DNA from: a virus
DNA length: 51,890 nt
Virus record (IMG/VR): IMGVR_UViG_3300032397_000018
Coordinates: 1 to 51,890 of that record
Strand: one strand, 5' to 3'
Shown here: positions 33,897 through 41,499 of the stretch, piece after piece
Layout of the letters: every line of letters starts with the position of its first letter
Numbering within the stretch: position 1 is the stretch's first letter
The notes under the pieces: model-generated
What the model was told of the DNA's origin: nothing
The model's database searches: none
What the model saw: only the letters and a program-made list of their open reading frames with translations
Translations under genes and position numbers: made by a program

Positions 33897-34049
33897 ATGA
33901 AAAGCAGCACATGGATCGTAATTTTGACTGTCGTGGTTCTTTTTGGGTGTGGAAGTAAGGATGTTTCCATCCAAAAAATCGAACAAATTCTGACGTATAT
34001 CAGAAATTCAGGAAATCAAATTATCCTTGAAGTGGAGACGGTGCCGTGA
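33897..34049 (+). CDS. Small lipoprotein (possible outer-membrane spanin)
   Basis: The 50-residue product begins MKSSTWIVILTVVVLFGCGSKDV, a lipobox with LFGC and lipidated Cys near residue 18. Mature length would be 33 residues, in the range of small phage outer-membrane spanins or other lysis lipoproteins. The ATG at 33897 has GGAAGGACGACCG upstream; the frame opens earlier inside the terminator, without sense. The last codon overlaps the GTG start of the lysis-type hydrolase (GTGA), so translation is coupled. That context strengthens a lysis role, although an inner-membrane spanin partner is not identified. Confidence 0.65.
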   Translation: MKSSTWIVILTVVVLFGCGSKDVSIQKIEQILTYIRNSGNQIILEVETVP

Positions 34050-34552
34050 CCCGCACATATGCTGCTTTCAAAGCTGCTTTGGGACAGCGAGAGAGCAGCA
34101 ACAATTATCAGGCCAAAAACCGCTATGGGTACCTCGGGAGATATCAGTTTGGCAAGGTACGATTGTGTGATCTCGGATTGTGTATGCAAATGACTCGGAT
34201 GAGGATCGAATGGCTACACGGCTTGACTGAGCAGGCTTTTTTGGATTGTCCGATGTTGCAGGACTTGGTGTTCGATCTCCACGTTGCCAAATTGCGTGCT
34301 CATGTGCATTGGAAGTTTACGCTAGAAGAAAAAAGTCTAACGATGAGTGGAGCGATTGCCGTGATGCATTTGGTTGGTCCTGGCGGTCTAGTGGGACTGC
34401 TTAAGGGCATCAATTTTACAGACGGCAATGGAGTGCAAGCGTCTGAATATTTACGGTTATTTAGAGGATACCAAATACCAGACACTCATCCAGGTCAGAT
34501 CTCTCTAAATGCTGCCATTGCCATGGCTTTAAAAAAGGAGATTCACTCATGA
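34046..34552 (+). CDS. Endolysin-like lytic transglycosylase-type domain protein
   Basis: This 168-residue protein starts with GTG at 34046, justified by GGAGACGGTGCC upstream and the overlap with the lipoprotein stop. The N-terminus AFKAALGQRESSNNYQAKNRYGYLGRYQFG is the hallmark of lysozyme-like or SLT-type peptidoglycan hydrolases: catalytic Glu (about residue 15) in 'GQRESSNNY', then a 'GYLGRYQFG' turn. The remainder is helical (MSGAIAVMHLVGPGGLVGLL). It has no signal peptide, so it needs a holin or another export route. It would break peptidoglycan at lysis or, if virion-borne, at entry. Confidence 0.75.
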   Translation: MTRTYAAFKAALGQRESSNNYQAKNRYGYLGRYQFGKVRLCDLGLCMQMTRMRIEWLHGLTEQAFLDCPMLQDLVFDLHVAKLRAHVHWKFTLEEKSLTMSGAIAVMHLVGPGGLVGLLKGINFTDGNGVQASEYLRLFRGYQIPDTHPGQISLNAAIAMALKKEIHS

Positions 34553-34887
34553 ACAAATTTATTTTTTTTGCATTGCTGTTCTGTTCGTGTTCAGGAGGAT
34601 CTGAGATTAGCGTTGTCGATATCTTGTCAATCGTGTCTAGCTTGCCGTTCAACGCTTATTGGAAGGAAATCGCTGTTGCTGCGTTGACCTTACTCGTAGT
34701 CTGCCGTTGGTTGGCAGAGCTGCTATTTATCTTGTCACGTGTCCTGCATAATGACGAGATGGGTTTTGTGGCGTTTGGCCTCTATAAGAGCATCAGAGCG
34801 GTCGCGCAAGTGCTAGGGTACGTAGGCATGGGTATTCCAAAAGAACTGCTCAGTGAACGCATTGAAGCAGCCATGAAAACTAAATAA
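34549..34887 (+). CDS. Small membrane protein, holin candidate
   Basis: The 112-residue product has a hydrophobic N-terminus (MNKFIFFALLFCSCSGG) that is signal- or lipoprotein-like but lacks a canonical lipobox. A long transmembrane segment follows at about residues 42-68 (EIAVAALTLLVVCRWLAELLFIL). A helical, positively charged C-terminus (KELLSERIEAAMKTK) completes it. Adjacent to the endolysin-type gene with a four-base overlap, it is the best holin candidate in the window. Other possibilities are an anti-holin or membrane-anchored regulator. Topology is inferred from hydropathy by eye only. Confidence 0.55.
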   Translation: MNKFIFFALLFCSCSGGSEISVVDILSIVSSLPFNAYWKEIAVAALTLLVVCRWLAELLFILSRVLHNDEMGFVAFGLYKSIRAVAQVLGYVGMGIPKELLSERIEAAMKTK

Positions 34888-35403
34888 ATGTCTAATTGCA
34901 TTGAAGAAATCAGGATTCTTGGGAGTAAAGTCGAAGCACTCAGACATGAGTCCGTCGTGTCTTTTGACGAGATTAGATTTTTGATTGTTGATAGGCTGGA
35001 TCGGATCGAGGATATTCTGCGCCTACCAAGAATAACCAAGATCAGGTTTGCAACAACAATGTGTGGAATGAAATTGGAGATCACTGAGATGCAGCTGAAA
35101 GTCACGAATAAACTTCCTCTATCCTTGAAACTGATCGATAAATTTGGAAACGACGCTCGTGTGGATGGCCTCCCTCTGTGGGCACTGACTAATCCGGCCA
35201 TGGGAGTTCTCGCTGTGGCTACAGACGGCATGAGTGCCGTCTTGACACCAGCTGGTGTTCTGGGTTCATTTGCAGTTCAGGTGTCGGCAGATGCCGACAT
35301 GGGCGAAGGCGTGAAGGTCATTGTTGGAAATCTTCGAATCGATCTTTTGCCCGGTGATGCGACCGAAATCCAGATTGTTTCTGGCGAACCAATTCTGGAA
35401 TAA
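34888..35403 (+). CDS. Protein with helical N-terminus and Ig-like C-terminus
   Basis: The 171-residue protein has a charged helix (residues about 1-50, IEEIRILGSKVEALRHESVV) then a beta-rich Ig/BIG-like region (about 78-170, KLIDKFGNDARVDGLPLWALTNPAMGVLAVATDGMSAVLTP). The C-terminal part is a common building block of phage structural and hypothetical proteins. The ATG at 34888 follows the previous stop directly, with no visible ribosome site, so translation is probably coupled to the upstream gene. Function unknown. Confidence 0.55.
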   Translation: MSNCIEEIRILGSKVEALRHESVVSFDEIRFLIVDRLDRIEDILRLPRITKIRFATTMCGMKLEITEMQLKVTNKLPLSLKLIDKFGNDARVDGLPLWALTNPAMGVLAVATDGMSAVLTPAGVLGSFAVQVSADADMGEGVKVIVGNLRIDLLPGDATEIQIVSGEPILE

Positions 35404-35409
35404 TTTATC

Positions 35410-35595
35410 TCATCGACGCCGAAACATTTCGGCGTTCAACGCCATGTCTGCGTAGCCTGCATCTCCTGGTCTCATCTTTTTCTTGAACGTGAATAGATCG
35501 ACCAATATCTGTGTGCAACGCCAAATAAAATATAGAATCATGAGACCACATATTTTTGGGATGTTGGGGAATCTTATTTGTTGTTTTCTCGGCAT
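35410..35595 (-). CDS. Small membrane protein, minus strand
   Basis: The 61-residue product starts at ATG 35595, selected because AAGGAG lies 8 bases upstream; the frame opens two codons earlier with GTG. The N-terminus is basic (MPRKQQIRFPNIPK), then one transmembrane segment (ICGLMILYFIWRCTQILVDLF), then a cytoplasmic tail ending MALNAEMFRRR. It lies in a two-gene minus-strand operon with the RuvC-like gene upstream. No function is visible. Confidence 0.6.
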   Translation of the reverse strand: MPRKQQIRFPNIPKICGLMILYFIWRCTQILVDLFTFKKKMRPGDAGYADMALNAEMFRRR

Positions 35596-35612
35596 GATCA
35601 CAGCTCCTTACC

Positions 35613-36119
35613 TCACCTATTTAAGGCCCATCTGGCGATGAATAATGCGTCGATTAATCCATCTGATGTTTTGCCGTTACGGTTGGAAAACAGTGGTTTG
35701 GTAGGATAAAAATTACTGTATGCCCAAGCAGTTGCGTCCTTGGCAGCCATTTTTTTTGGGCACCCAGTATGCGCCAGTTTTTGCCATGTTCGTGGCTCGA
35801 CAAAGTGCAGCACGAAATTATAGGTTGGCTGAATCATCCTAATCATGGTCACTATTTGCCCGTAATTAAAACCAAAATTGAAGTTTTGCGTGGCTCCCCA
35901 TCCCTTAAACGCTGCTCCTGGAATAGCACCACGACCACGTACTCGTTCGATCACGATGATTGATGGAGACCAGTGATGCACATACAATGCGAAATCATTT
36001 GTTTCGAGCATACCAGCCTTATCAAATTCTAGCACCCATGCTGCCTGTAGGATTCCTCGCTCATTAATCACAACAGCAGCGCCTTTTTTCCCAGGATCAA
36101 TTCCCAAAATAGTTCCCAT
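35613..36119 (-). CDS. RuvC-like Holliday junction resolvase
   Basis: This 168-residue minus-strand protein begins MGTILGIDPGKKGAAVVI, with the first catalytic Asp of the RuvC/RNase H-like fold. The segment IIVIERVRGRGA (about residues 53-64) carries the next acidic residue, and SDGLIDALFIARWAL near the end carries the usual final Asp pair. The ribosome site AAGGAGG is strong. Phage RuvC-like enzymes cut branched DNA before packaging. Its divergent position from the replication genes means a shared intergenic control region at 36120-36226. Confidence 0.85.
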   Translation of the reverse strand: MGTILGIDPGKKGAAVVINERGILQAAWVLEFDKAGMLETNDFALYVHHWSPSIIVIERVRGRGAIPGAAFKGWGATQNFNFGFNYGQIVTMIRMIQPTYNFVLHFVEPRTWQKLAHTGCPKKMAAKDATAWAYSNFYPTKPLFSNRNGKTSDGLIDALFIARWALNR

Positions 36120-36226
36120 GTGGCCTCCTTATGCGTGATCTTTTCGTAACACGATAATAGTTGGCTGGCAAGCTAATTTGTGGCAAGTTGGTCGGGAGCT
36201 GAAAAAATTCGGAAATTGGAGGAAAG

Positions 36227-37054
36227 ATGATCAATCAAACGAATGAGTCACAAACTGGTTATTTGGACCTAATTGCGCCACGACTTGAAAAGCTGACTGT
36301 ACCGCCGTTTGGCGAAATAACGATGATGCTATTCGGAGAGCCTAAAGCTGGGAAAACACGGTTTGCATCAGGCAATCCAGGTGCGTTCTTTTATTCTACC
36401 GAGCCAGGACAGGACTACATTACGTCACCGATGCTATACGTTGATGATGATGTACTCAAAGCCAAAGGCGTGCGATATCATTGGCAAGTGTTCCAGATTT
36501 TCGTCAGAGAGATGTACCTCAAAAAGAAAAACGGAATGTTATGCAAGTATGGCATCAACAATGTAGTTATTGATATTGTTGATAACCTGTATGCTCAATG
36601 CCTGACTTATATTTGTGGTCAAAAAAATATCGCATATCCACCAGAGAATGATTTCGGCAAAACGTGGAAAGAGATCCGTGACGAGTGGGAAGCGTGGCTG
36701 AGGCATCTGATGGGTATCGTCAATGTCACGTTCATTACGCATTGCGGCGAAACCAAAGTAGAGATCTGCCAGGGAGGACTGACAAAGGAAGTGACACGTT
36801 GGCAGCCAACATTTAAGGGCAACAAAGCTGCGCAGTACCTTGATGGCGTGGTCAATGCCGTGGGCCACGTGCGTAAGGATGCCGCTGGCAAATATACTGT
36901 CAGTTTTCGCGGTGCGCCTAACACTGCGGCAGGCGATCGTACCGGCATACTGGATTCTCTAGGTGAGTTGGATTTGTTTTGGAATGTAGTTGCTACTGCG
37001 TATGAGTCTAAGGCCAGGGATAACGGTTTGGAGGTCAAAAGCCGATGGTCGTAA
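36227..37054 (+). CDS. Sak4/AAA_24-like RecA-fold ATPase
   Basis: This 275-residue protein has Walker A GEPKAGKT near residues 37-44, and a hydrophobic strand ending in Asp (NVVIDIVDNL, about 110-119) as Walker B. A later segment FITHCGETKVE corresponds to the sensor strand. It fits the compact phage RecA-like single-strand annealing ATPases (Sak4 or AAA_24 group), which usually sit beside an SSB gene. Here an SSB-like protein is two genes downstream. It probably works in homologous recombination of phage DNA. TTGGAGGAAAG is the ribosome site. Confidence 0.82.
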   Translation: MINQTNESQTGYLDLIAPRLEKLTVPPFGEITMMLFGEPKAGKTRFASGNPGAFFYSTEPGQDYITSPMLYVDDDVLKAKGVRYHWQVFQIFVREMYLKKKNGMLCKYGINNVVIDIVDNLYAQCLTYICGQKNIAYPPENDFGKTWKEIRDEWEAWLRHLMGIVNVTFITHCGETKVEICQGGLTKEVTRWQPTFKGNKAAQYLDGVVNAVGHVRKDAAGKYTVSFRGAPNTAAGDRTGILDSLGELDLFWNVVATAYESKARDNGLEVKSRWS

Positions 37055-37266
37055 AGAGATTCCCGATGAGTGATGAGCTGGGTTGTGAAGCCGTGTATGT
37101 GTTACATCTGATTGCCAGCGTAAATACAAAATTTTATACGGGTTTTGGGCATGCAAACGCAGTCGTCATGGCTCAACATTTCTTGAAGGAACATGGTCTT
37201 ACAGCCGTATTTGAAGATGAAACCCAGGTTGGTGAGGACCAACCAAACGAAGGAGAAAAACTATGA
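37045..37266 (+). CDS. Small protein in recombination operon
   Basis: The 73-residue product starts within the ATPase gene end; GGAGGTCAAAAGCCG is a good ribosome site. It includes VYVLHLIASVNTKFYTGFGHANAVVMAQHFLKEHGL and an acidic tail (EDETQVGEDQPNEGEKL). It overlaps neighbours on both sides by a few bases, typical of a coupled operon, and so probably helps the ATPase or SSB-like protein. No family motif is recognised. Confidence 0.65.
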   Translation: MVVKRFPMSDELGCEAVYVLHLIASVNTKFYTGFGHANAVVMAQHFLKEHGLTAVFEDETQVGEDQPNEGEKL

Positions 37267-37847
37267 GTTTGTACACAGAAGCTGTGCAGGATGCGCTTAA
37301 TAATGACCGTGGTTTTCGTGCGCATCCTCTGGGCGAATTCCCTGGATCGATCGTGGAAGTGAAAGTTGGAAATCATGAGGGACGCGATTTTTATGAGATC
37401 AAGGTCAAAACCACGTACGGCACAGCCAAGCAGACATTGTGGAAGGCTCAAGAGGCTGATCTGCAAGCTTATTATTTGCCAAAGCACAACGGAGATTACG
37501 CAGAAGCCGTGTCTGCACTAAAAAAAATATGGGCTCGTCATGCGCGTCTGTACCTGGATCTCGGTCTGCAAGCACCAGCAGATGAGAAAGCTCTGTATGC
37601 AAATCTTGGGCAATTGATGAATAGAGAATGCTGGTTGGTCGTGAAGGCCGGTACCGATCCCGCTAACCCATTGGTCTATATCAATGCTCCACGCTCCAAG
37701 AGCGTGGCACGATTAGATCCCAATCAGCCACAGCCAGCTAAACCGGCTGCTCCCGCTCAAACAACTCCCGGTTCAACACCGAATTCCATGTCCAGACCTG
37801 ATTTCTCGTTACCTACCATGGTAAATATGGACGAAGTTCCGTTCTGA
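37263..37847 (+). CDS. Single-stranded DNA-binding-like protein
   Basis: This 194-residue protein has a beta-rich N-terminal part (GSIVEVKVGNHEGRDFYEIKVKTTYGTAKQTLW), a middle helical part, a proline/alanine-rich linker (about residues 150-178) and the terminus NMDEVPF. A flexible linker plus acidic tip ending in P-F is the hallmark of SSB C-termini, which recruit helicases and primases. The OB-fold itself cannot be proven by eye. It lies next to the RecA-like ATPase and upstream of the helicase. A terminator follows. An SSB-like role is likely. Confidence 0.68.
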   Translation: MSLYTEAVQDALNNDRGFRAHPLGEFPGSIVEVKVGNHEGRDFYEIKVKTTYGTAKQTLWKAQEADLQAYYLPKHNGDYAEAVSALKKIWARHARLYLDLGLQAPADEKALYANLGQLMNRECWLVVKAGTDPANPLVYINAPRSKSVARLDPNQPQPAKPAAPAQTTPGSTPNSMSRPDFSLPTMVNMDEVPF

Positions 37848-37867
37848 GTGTCCGTACAAATGCCATT

Positions 37868-37901
37868 GCCGGTTGTCGTTTCGAGAACCGGCTTTTTTTT
37901 T
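37868..37901 (+). terminator. Rho-independent terminator
   Basis: GCCGGTT 37868-37874 pairs with AACCGGC 37886-37892, followed by nine T residues (37893-37901). It lies between the SSB-like gene and the helicase, so helicase expression may need partial read-through or a promoter I could not identify. Confidence 0.9.
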
Positions 37902-37920
37902 CGACAAAGAAAGGAAGAAA

Positions 37921-39759
37921 ATGGCTCTAAATATTACTCTGCGCCCGTTCCAGGAGCAGGCCGTTTCCGATTATCGCAAAACGTGGAACACGAGTACCAG
38001 TCATCTAGGCATCGCTCCGACAGCATTTGGCAAAACTGTTTTGATGGGATGGCTGGCCCATAAGATGTGCCCACATGGATGGCGCATGGTGATCCTGGCG
38101 CATCGAGAAGCGTTGGTGGAACAGAATGCCGCCAAGATCTCGAAAGTCGATCCTAGGCTAGTTGTAGGCCGCGAGATCGCCAAACAGCGCGTGACCGCCG
38201 CAGTGGACGTGATTAGCGCCAGTATTGCCACGCTCCGTGGTCAACGTGCTGTGGATTGTGTCCGGGCTTGGCGAGCAGATGGCCGTAAGATCATGCTCAT
38301 CACTGACGAATGCCACCATTCTCTGGCTTCCAGCTACACAGAATTTTATGACTTGCTCAAACCAGATAGGCATCTTGGTCTCACGGCCACGCCTTTCCGG
38401 GGAGATGGACAGACTTTGCGCTCAGTGTTTCCTGGCGTGGCCTTTTCAATTGATCGTGGAGCGATGGTCGATGACGGCTGGCTGGCTTCTCCGCATATTT
38501 ACCTTGTCACGACAAACACCAGTTTACGCGATGTCAAAACACGCGGAGGAGACTACGCCGAAGACGATCTAGCCAAGGTGCTGAACATCGAAGACCGGAA
38601 CAATTTGATCGTCACAGCTGCCAATGAAGCGGGCACGATCCTGGACACGGCACATAAGCAAGCTGTTCCTCGAGCCGTGTGCTTTGCGATTAACGTGGCT
38701 CATGCTCATGCTCTGGCTGAGTCATTCACGGCATCGGGATGGGAGGCGTACGCGATCGATGCCAGTACACCGATCCCAGACCGTCGTCGAGCCGATGCCC
38801 GGTTACGGGAAGCAATGCATCCCGTGGTGCTCTGTTCTTGTGGCGTACTCACCGAAGGATGGGATGTGGAATCGGTCAATCTAGGAATCCTCGCCAGACC
38901 GACCAAAAGCCCTGTCCTGTGCGAGCAAATGATGGGGAGGGTACTTCGTTACCTCCCGGACAAACCAAGCGTCCTATTGCTCGATTTTCAGGATCTGTGG
39001 GCAGATGGCCGAATGACCATGACCACTCCCTGGCGCTTGCCTGATTTGTGGGATTGCGAAGGCCGATCGGTGCGGCAGGATCAAAAATGGTTTGCCGGAC
39101 ATTTGGACCAGGCCACGTTAAGCACCAAGACAAAGCTATTGAGTTGCCTTAACCGTGCGGAAGTAGAAGCATTATTAGCCGATCCTAATACCAAAAATGC
39201 ACGCACACTGAACAGGCAATTCCTCTGGTGGGATCTCGGAGACGAGTGGCGATTAGTCCTTCACACGGCCACGGTCGTCATCTATTCAGCGGCTCAGGGA
39301 GATCTGGTTTGCGAATTCCGCCAGGGTACCAATGTCCAAGAAATCGGCACGGGGATGACTTTATCCTCCCTGTGCGATGATGCGGAAATGTGGATAGAGA
39401 CCTACCACGGCCAGGATGCTCGATTGTTGCGATCGCGAGAACGGGGAGCCCCGGCAACGGACAAACAGTTGGCATATCTCAGACGATGCAAAATACCGAC
39501 GTCTGACGGGCTAACCAAGCACCAGGCAGGCCAATTAATAAACGAGCGGCGGATGATACAAAACAAAGACGCGGAGACTGGGCGCATCTCATTTGGCCGC
39601 TTCAATGGGTGGCATGTGACTGAGGTCCCAAATTGGTACCTGAAATGGGCTCTGGATCCATCTCAACATGCATTCTTGCATCGACGTCCTGAATACACGC
39701 TGTTTTTGAGCGAGAGAACTCGTCGAGAGAACAAGGATATTGCTGGTTTTGATGATTGA
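37921..39759 (+). CDS. Superfamily 2 DNA/RNA helicase
   Basis: At 612 residues it has all core motifs: RPFQEQAV near residue 8 (Q-motif-like), TAFGKT at 34-39 (motif I), DECHH near 129-133 (motif II), LTATPFRGDG near 154-163 (motif III) and QMMGRVLRYLPDK near 335-347 (motif VI). The final 200 residues include basic, helical regions (TDKQLAYLRRCKIP, HQAGQLINERR) that may bind DNA. ATG 37921 follows AAAGAAAGGAAGAAA. Such helicases unwind or remodel replication or recombination intermediates. It lies just upstream of the putative origin. Confidence 0.9.
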   Translation: MALNITLRPFQEQAVSDYRKTWNTSTSHLGIAPTAFGKTVLMGWLAHKMCPHGWRMVILAHREALVEQNAAKISKVDPRLVVGREIAKQRVTAAVDVISASIATLRGQRAVDCVRAWRADGRKIMLITDECHHSLASSYTEFYDLLKPDRHLGLTATPFRGDGQTLRSVFPGVAFSIDRGAMVDDGWLASPHIYLVTTNTSLRDVKTRGGDYAEDDLAKVLNIEDRNNLIVTAANEAGTILDTAHKQAVPRAVCFAINVAHAHALAESFTASGWEAYAIDASTPIPDRRRADARLREAMHPVVLCSCGVLTEGWDVESVNLGILARPTKSPVLCEQMMGRVLRYLPDKPSVLLLDFQDLWADGRMTMTTPWRLPDLWDCEGRSVRQDQKWFAGHLDQATLSTKTKLLSCLNRAEVEALLADPNTKNARTLNRQFLWWDLGDEWRLVLHTATVVIYSAAQGDLVCEFRQGTNVQEIGTGMTLSSLCDDAEMWIETYHGQDARLLRSRERGAPATDKQLAYLRRCKIPTSDGLTKHQAGQLINERRMIQNKDAETGRISFGRFNGWHVTEVPNWYLKWALDPSQHAFLHRRPEYTLFLSERTRRENKDIAGFDD

Positions 39760-39766
39760 AAAACAA

Positions 39767-39799
39767 TGGCCCTGATACTGTGGTGACGTATCAGGGCCA
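39767..39799. terminator. 12-bp perfect hairpin after helicase gene
   Basis: TGGCCCTGATAC 39767-39778 is complementary to GTATCAGGGCCA 39788-39799. Only the minus-strand reading has a T-tract (TTGTTTTT). On the plus strand no T-run follows, so it would protect the helicase mRNA 3' end or block minus-strand transcription entering the gene. It may also mark an origin edge. Confidence 0.6.
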
Positions 39800-39905
39800 A
39801 GTGTTCGGGAGGAAAGCTGAAATACCAACCGAACGAAGAACGAACAAGCATTTGTCGCACGCCTATTCTCAATTTTCAAGTGGTATTTTTGTTTTATTCA
39901 AATAA

Positions 39906-39936
39906 GTTATCCACAAGCTTTTTGCCTGTGGATAAC
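39906..39936. promoter_or_regulatory. Inverted pair of DnaA boxes
   Basis: GTTATCCACA 39906-39915 and TGTGGATAAC 39927-39936 are exact inverted copies separated by 11 bases. TTATCCACA is the strongest consensus DnaA box. A pair in convergent orientation, next to iterons and an AT-rich stretch, suggests that host DnaA acts at a phage origin. The pair could also form a stem-loop, but no T-tract follows on either strand in the right place. Confidence 0.72.
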
Positions 39937-40030
39937 TGCCAAAAAAACAGTCGAATCATCGTTTGGAGCCTGTTCGAAAGCCAGAATAGGCTCTGCTCAT
40001 ACCGTTCCTGTCGAGGGACTCTGTTTTCAT

Positions 40031-40092
40031 CTGGCGCACTATGCGCCAGATTGCTGGCGCACTATGCGCCAGACTGGCGCATGGTGAGCCAG
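40031..40092. repeat. Three palindromic 19-bp iterons
   Basis: CTGGCGCACTATGCGCCAG occurs at 40031-40049 and 40054-40072. A partly diverged copy, CTGGCGCATGGTGAGCCAG, lies at 40074-40092. Each is an interrupted palindrome (CTGGCGCA-CTA-TGCGCCAG), fit for a dimeric DNA-binding protein. Centres are about 23 and 20 bp apart, so on similar helix faces. The probable initiator encoded downstream at 40429 is a natural candidate binder. Confidence 0.88.
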
Positions 40093-40428
40093 TTTTTGAC
40101 CCATAGGTTCATTAATAAAGACGCGCGCGCGCGCACCCGCGTTCGGAATTAGAAATAGAATAGAGAGGAGATCAGTGGCGATGCTGATTTTTTCTCATTT
40201 CTCGTATCGCTTTTTTCCGCTGGTCGGACGTATCGCTTTTTTTCGCAGGAGGAGGACACGCTTTCAGCGGGAGGAGGGGAAGGTCCACGCAACGCCCGAT
40301 GGTACTCTCCAAAATTATTGACTACCCGGTCAAAAGAGCTTGCCAACAATTCTGTATTACGCAATTGTGTCCAGGAGCTGAAATACCGATACGCGCCAAA
40401 ACAGCGCCAAAAAACGAAAGGACGATGA

Positions 40429-41499
40429 ATGTTCATTGTTGATCCACATGCATCACGTTTTTTTTCCGCTCTGATCACATATACCCGTAAACACAGCAGT
40501 CAGTTATCCATGGAGATCGATCCAAATACCGTGGCTTTGTTCACGCATATCTATGCTGTAGACGGTTCCAAAGGTGAAGCAGGCGGCAAAATGGTGTCGT
40601 TGCGGGATGTAGCCGACGCCATTAATCTACACCGTGGAATTTGTGGCCGGCGTGTGAAGCTGTTAGCCAGTTTTTCGGTGTGGAATGTGATTAACCCAGG
40701 ACGTCGAGCCGTGGAAGTGATCATCAATCCCGTGATCAATCGCGCATTACACGATCGTACTCCTGCCGTGGAACTGAATCAGATCGTGACACGACTGGTT
40801 AGGATTGGCGTGGCCAGGTCGAATGGCCTAGATGCGCTACAGGGATTTCGCTCTCATGTCCCATTTGGCACGGCAGAGCCATTGCGCTTGCTGACAGATG
40901 GCACAGATACAGATCAAAGTGATGAAGACCGAAACCTGTTTGCCGAAGCCGTGGCCGCTGCTGAACTGCAATCTAAACGAGAAACGGATAAGCAGCGTGT
41001 CAAACGGGAAGCTGCTGATCTGGCAATCAAAGCCAATCGATTTGTTGAGGTTTGCGCAGAGGTTTGGCAGCGTGGACAGATTTTCCATGGCCGGATGAAT
41101 GCCATCGAGAAATTGGCACCGTCGTGGTGGGCAGATGATCCTCGTACATTGACCGAAGTCAATCGACGTGAATATCGCGAACTGGCGGCAGCGTTTGCTC
41201 GCTACGGAACCATGCGTGTAGGGATGGCGTGGAGATATTTTTGCGGGGGAGCGCCCGTCAAAGATTCCAAAGATCGTGTCCAATTTATCCCTGATATTCC
41301 ACACATCCAATGGACATCGCTCGACAAAAAACCCACTCATTTTGCCAAACATCTCAATGCGTTATTTACAGATCCAGTGTTCCGCGAATGGATGCATGAC
41401 GAAACACGGCTGAATAAAGTACGTGGTGACTACGGCCAGGAATTGTGCGCGTGGTTGGGTGATGACACTCAACCAGAGGTAGGTGGAGGTGCGCAATGA
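40429..41499 (+). CDS. Probable replication initiator/helicase-loader-type protein
   Basis: This 356-residue protein follows the iteron region directly, with AAAGGA upstream of ATG 40429. Residues about 45-95 contain a winged-helix-like segment (MVSLRDVADAINLHRGICGRRVKLLASFSVW). Residues about 165-210 form a charged helix, and the C-terminus has DKKPTHFAKHLNALF near residue 304. It overlaps the primase-helicase gene by four bases, so the two are coupled. It could be an origin-binding initiator, a helicase loader, or both. The DNA-binding call is from position and HTH-like pattern only. Confidence 0.55.
   Translation: MFIVDPHASRFFSALITYTRKHSSQLSMEIDPNTVALFTHIYAVDGSKGEAGGKMVSLRDVADAINLHRGICGRRVKLLASFSVWNVINPGRRAVEVIINPVINRALHDRTPAVELNQIVTRLVRIGVARSNGLDALQGFRSHVPFGTAEPLRLLTDGTDTDQSDEDRNLFAEAVAAAELQSKRETDKQRVKREAADLAIKANRFVEVCAEVWQRGQIFHGRMNAIEKLAPSWWADDPRTLTEVNRREYRELAAAFARYGTMRVGMAWRYFCGGAPVKDSKDRVQFIPDIPHIQWTSLDKKPTHFAKHLNALFTDPVFREWMHDETRLNKVRGDYGQELCAWLGDDTQPEVGGGAQ

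Larger units (their letters stand above)
39760..40428. other. Putative origin of replication region (non-coding)
   Basis: About 670 bases without a convincing gene. In order it holds a hairpin (39767-39799), an inverted pair of perfect DnaA boxes (39906-39936) and three palindromic iterons (40031-40092). An alternating CG tract (40122-40135) and two T-rich direct repeats containing CGTATCGCTTTTTT (about 40203-40245) follow. It lies between helicase and probable initiator genes, upstream of the primase-helicase. The set is what a theta-type origin would hold. Unwinding site and initiator binding are inference. Confidence 0.6.

Noticed and set aside
39906-39936. Inverted repeat read as a terminator
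   Set aside because: No T-run follows the hairpin on the transcribed strand and the arms are perfect DnaA boxes, so an origin element is a better reading.
40149-40478. Minus-strand frame in the origin region
   Set aside because: No ribosome site, low-quality protein and T/A-rich composition; the region is better explained as control DNA.
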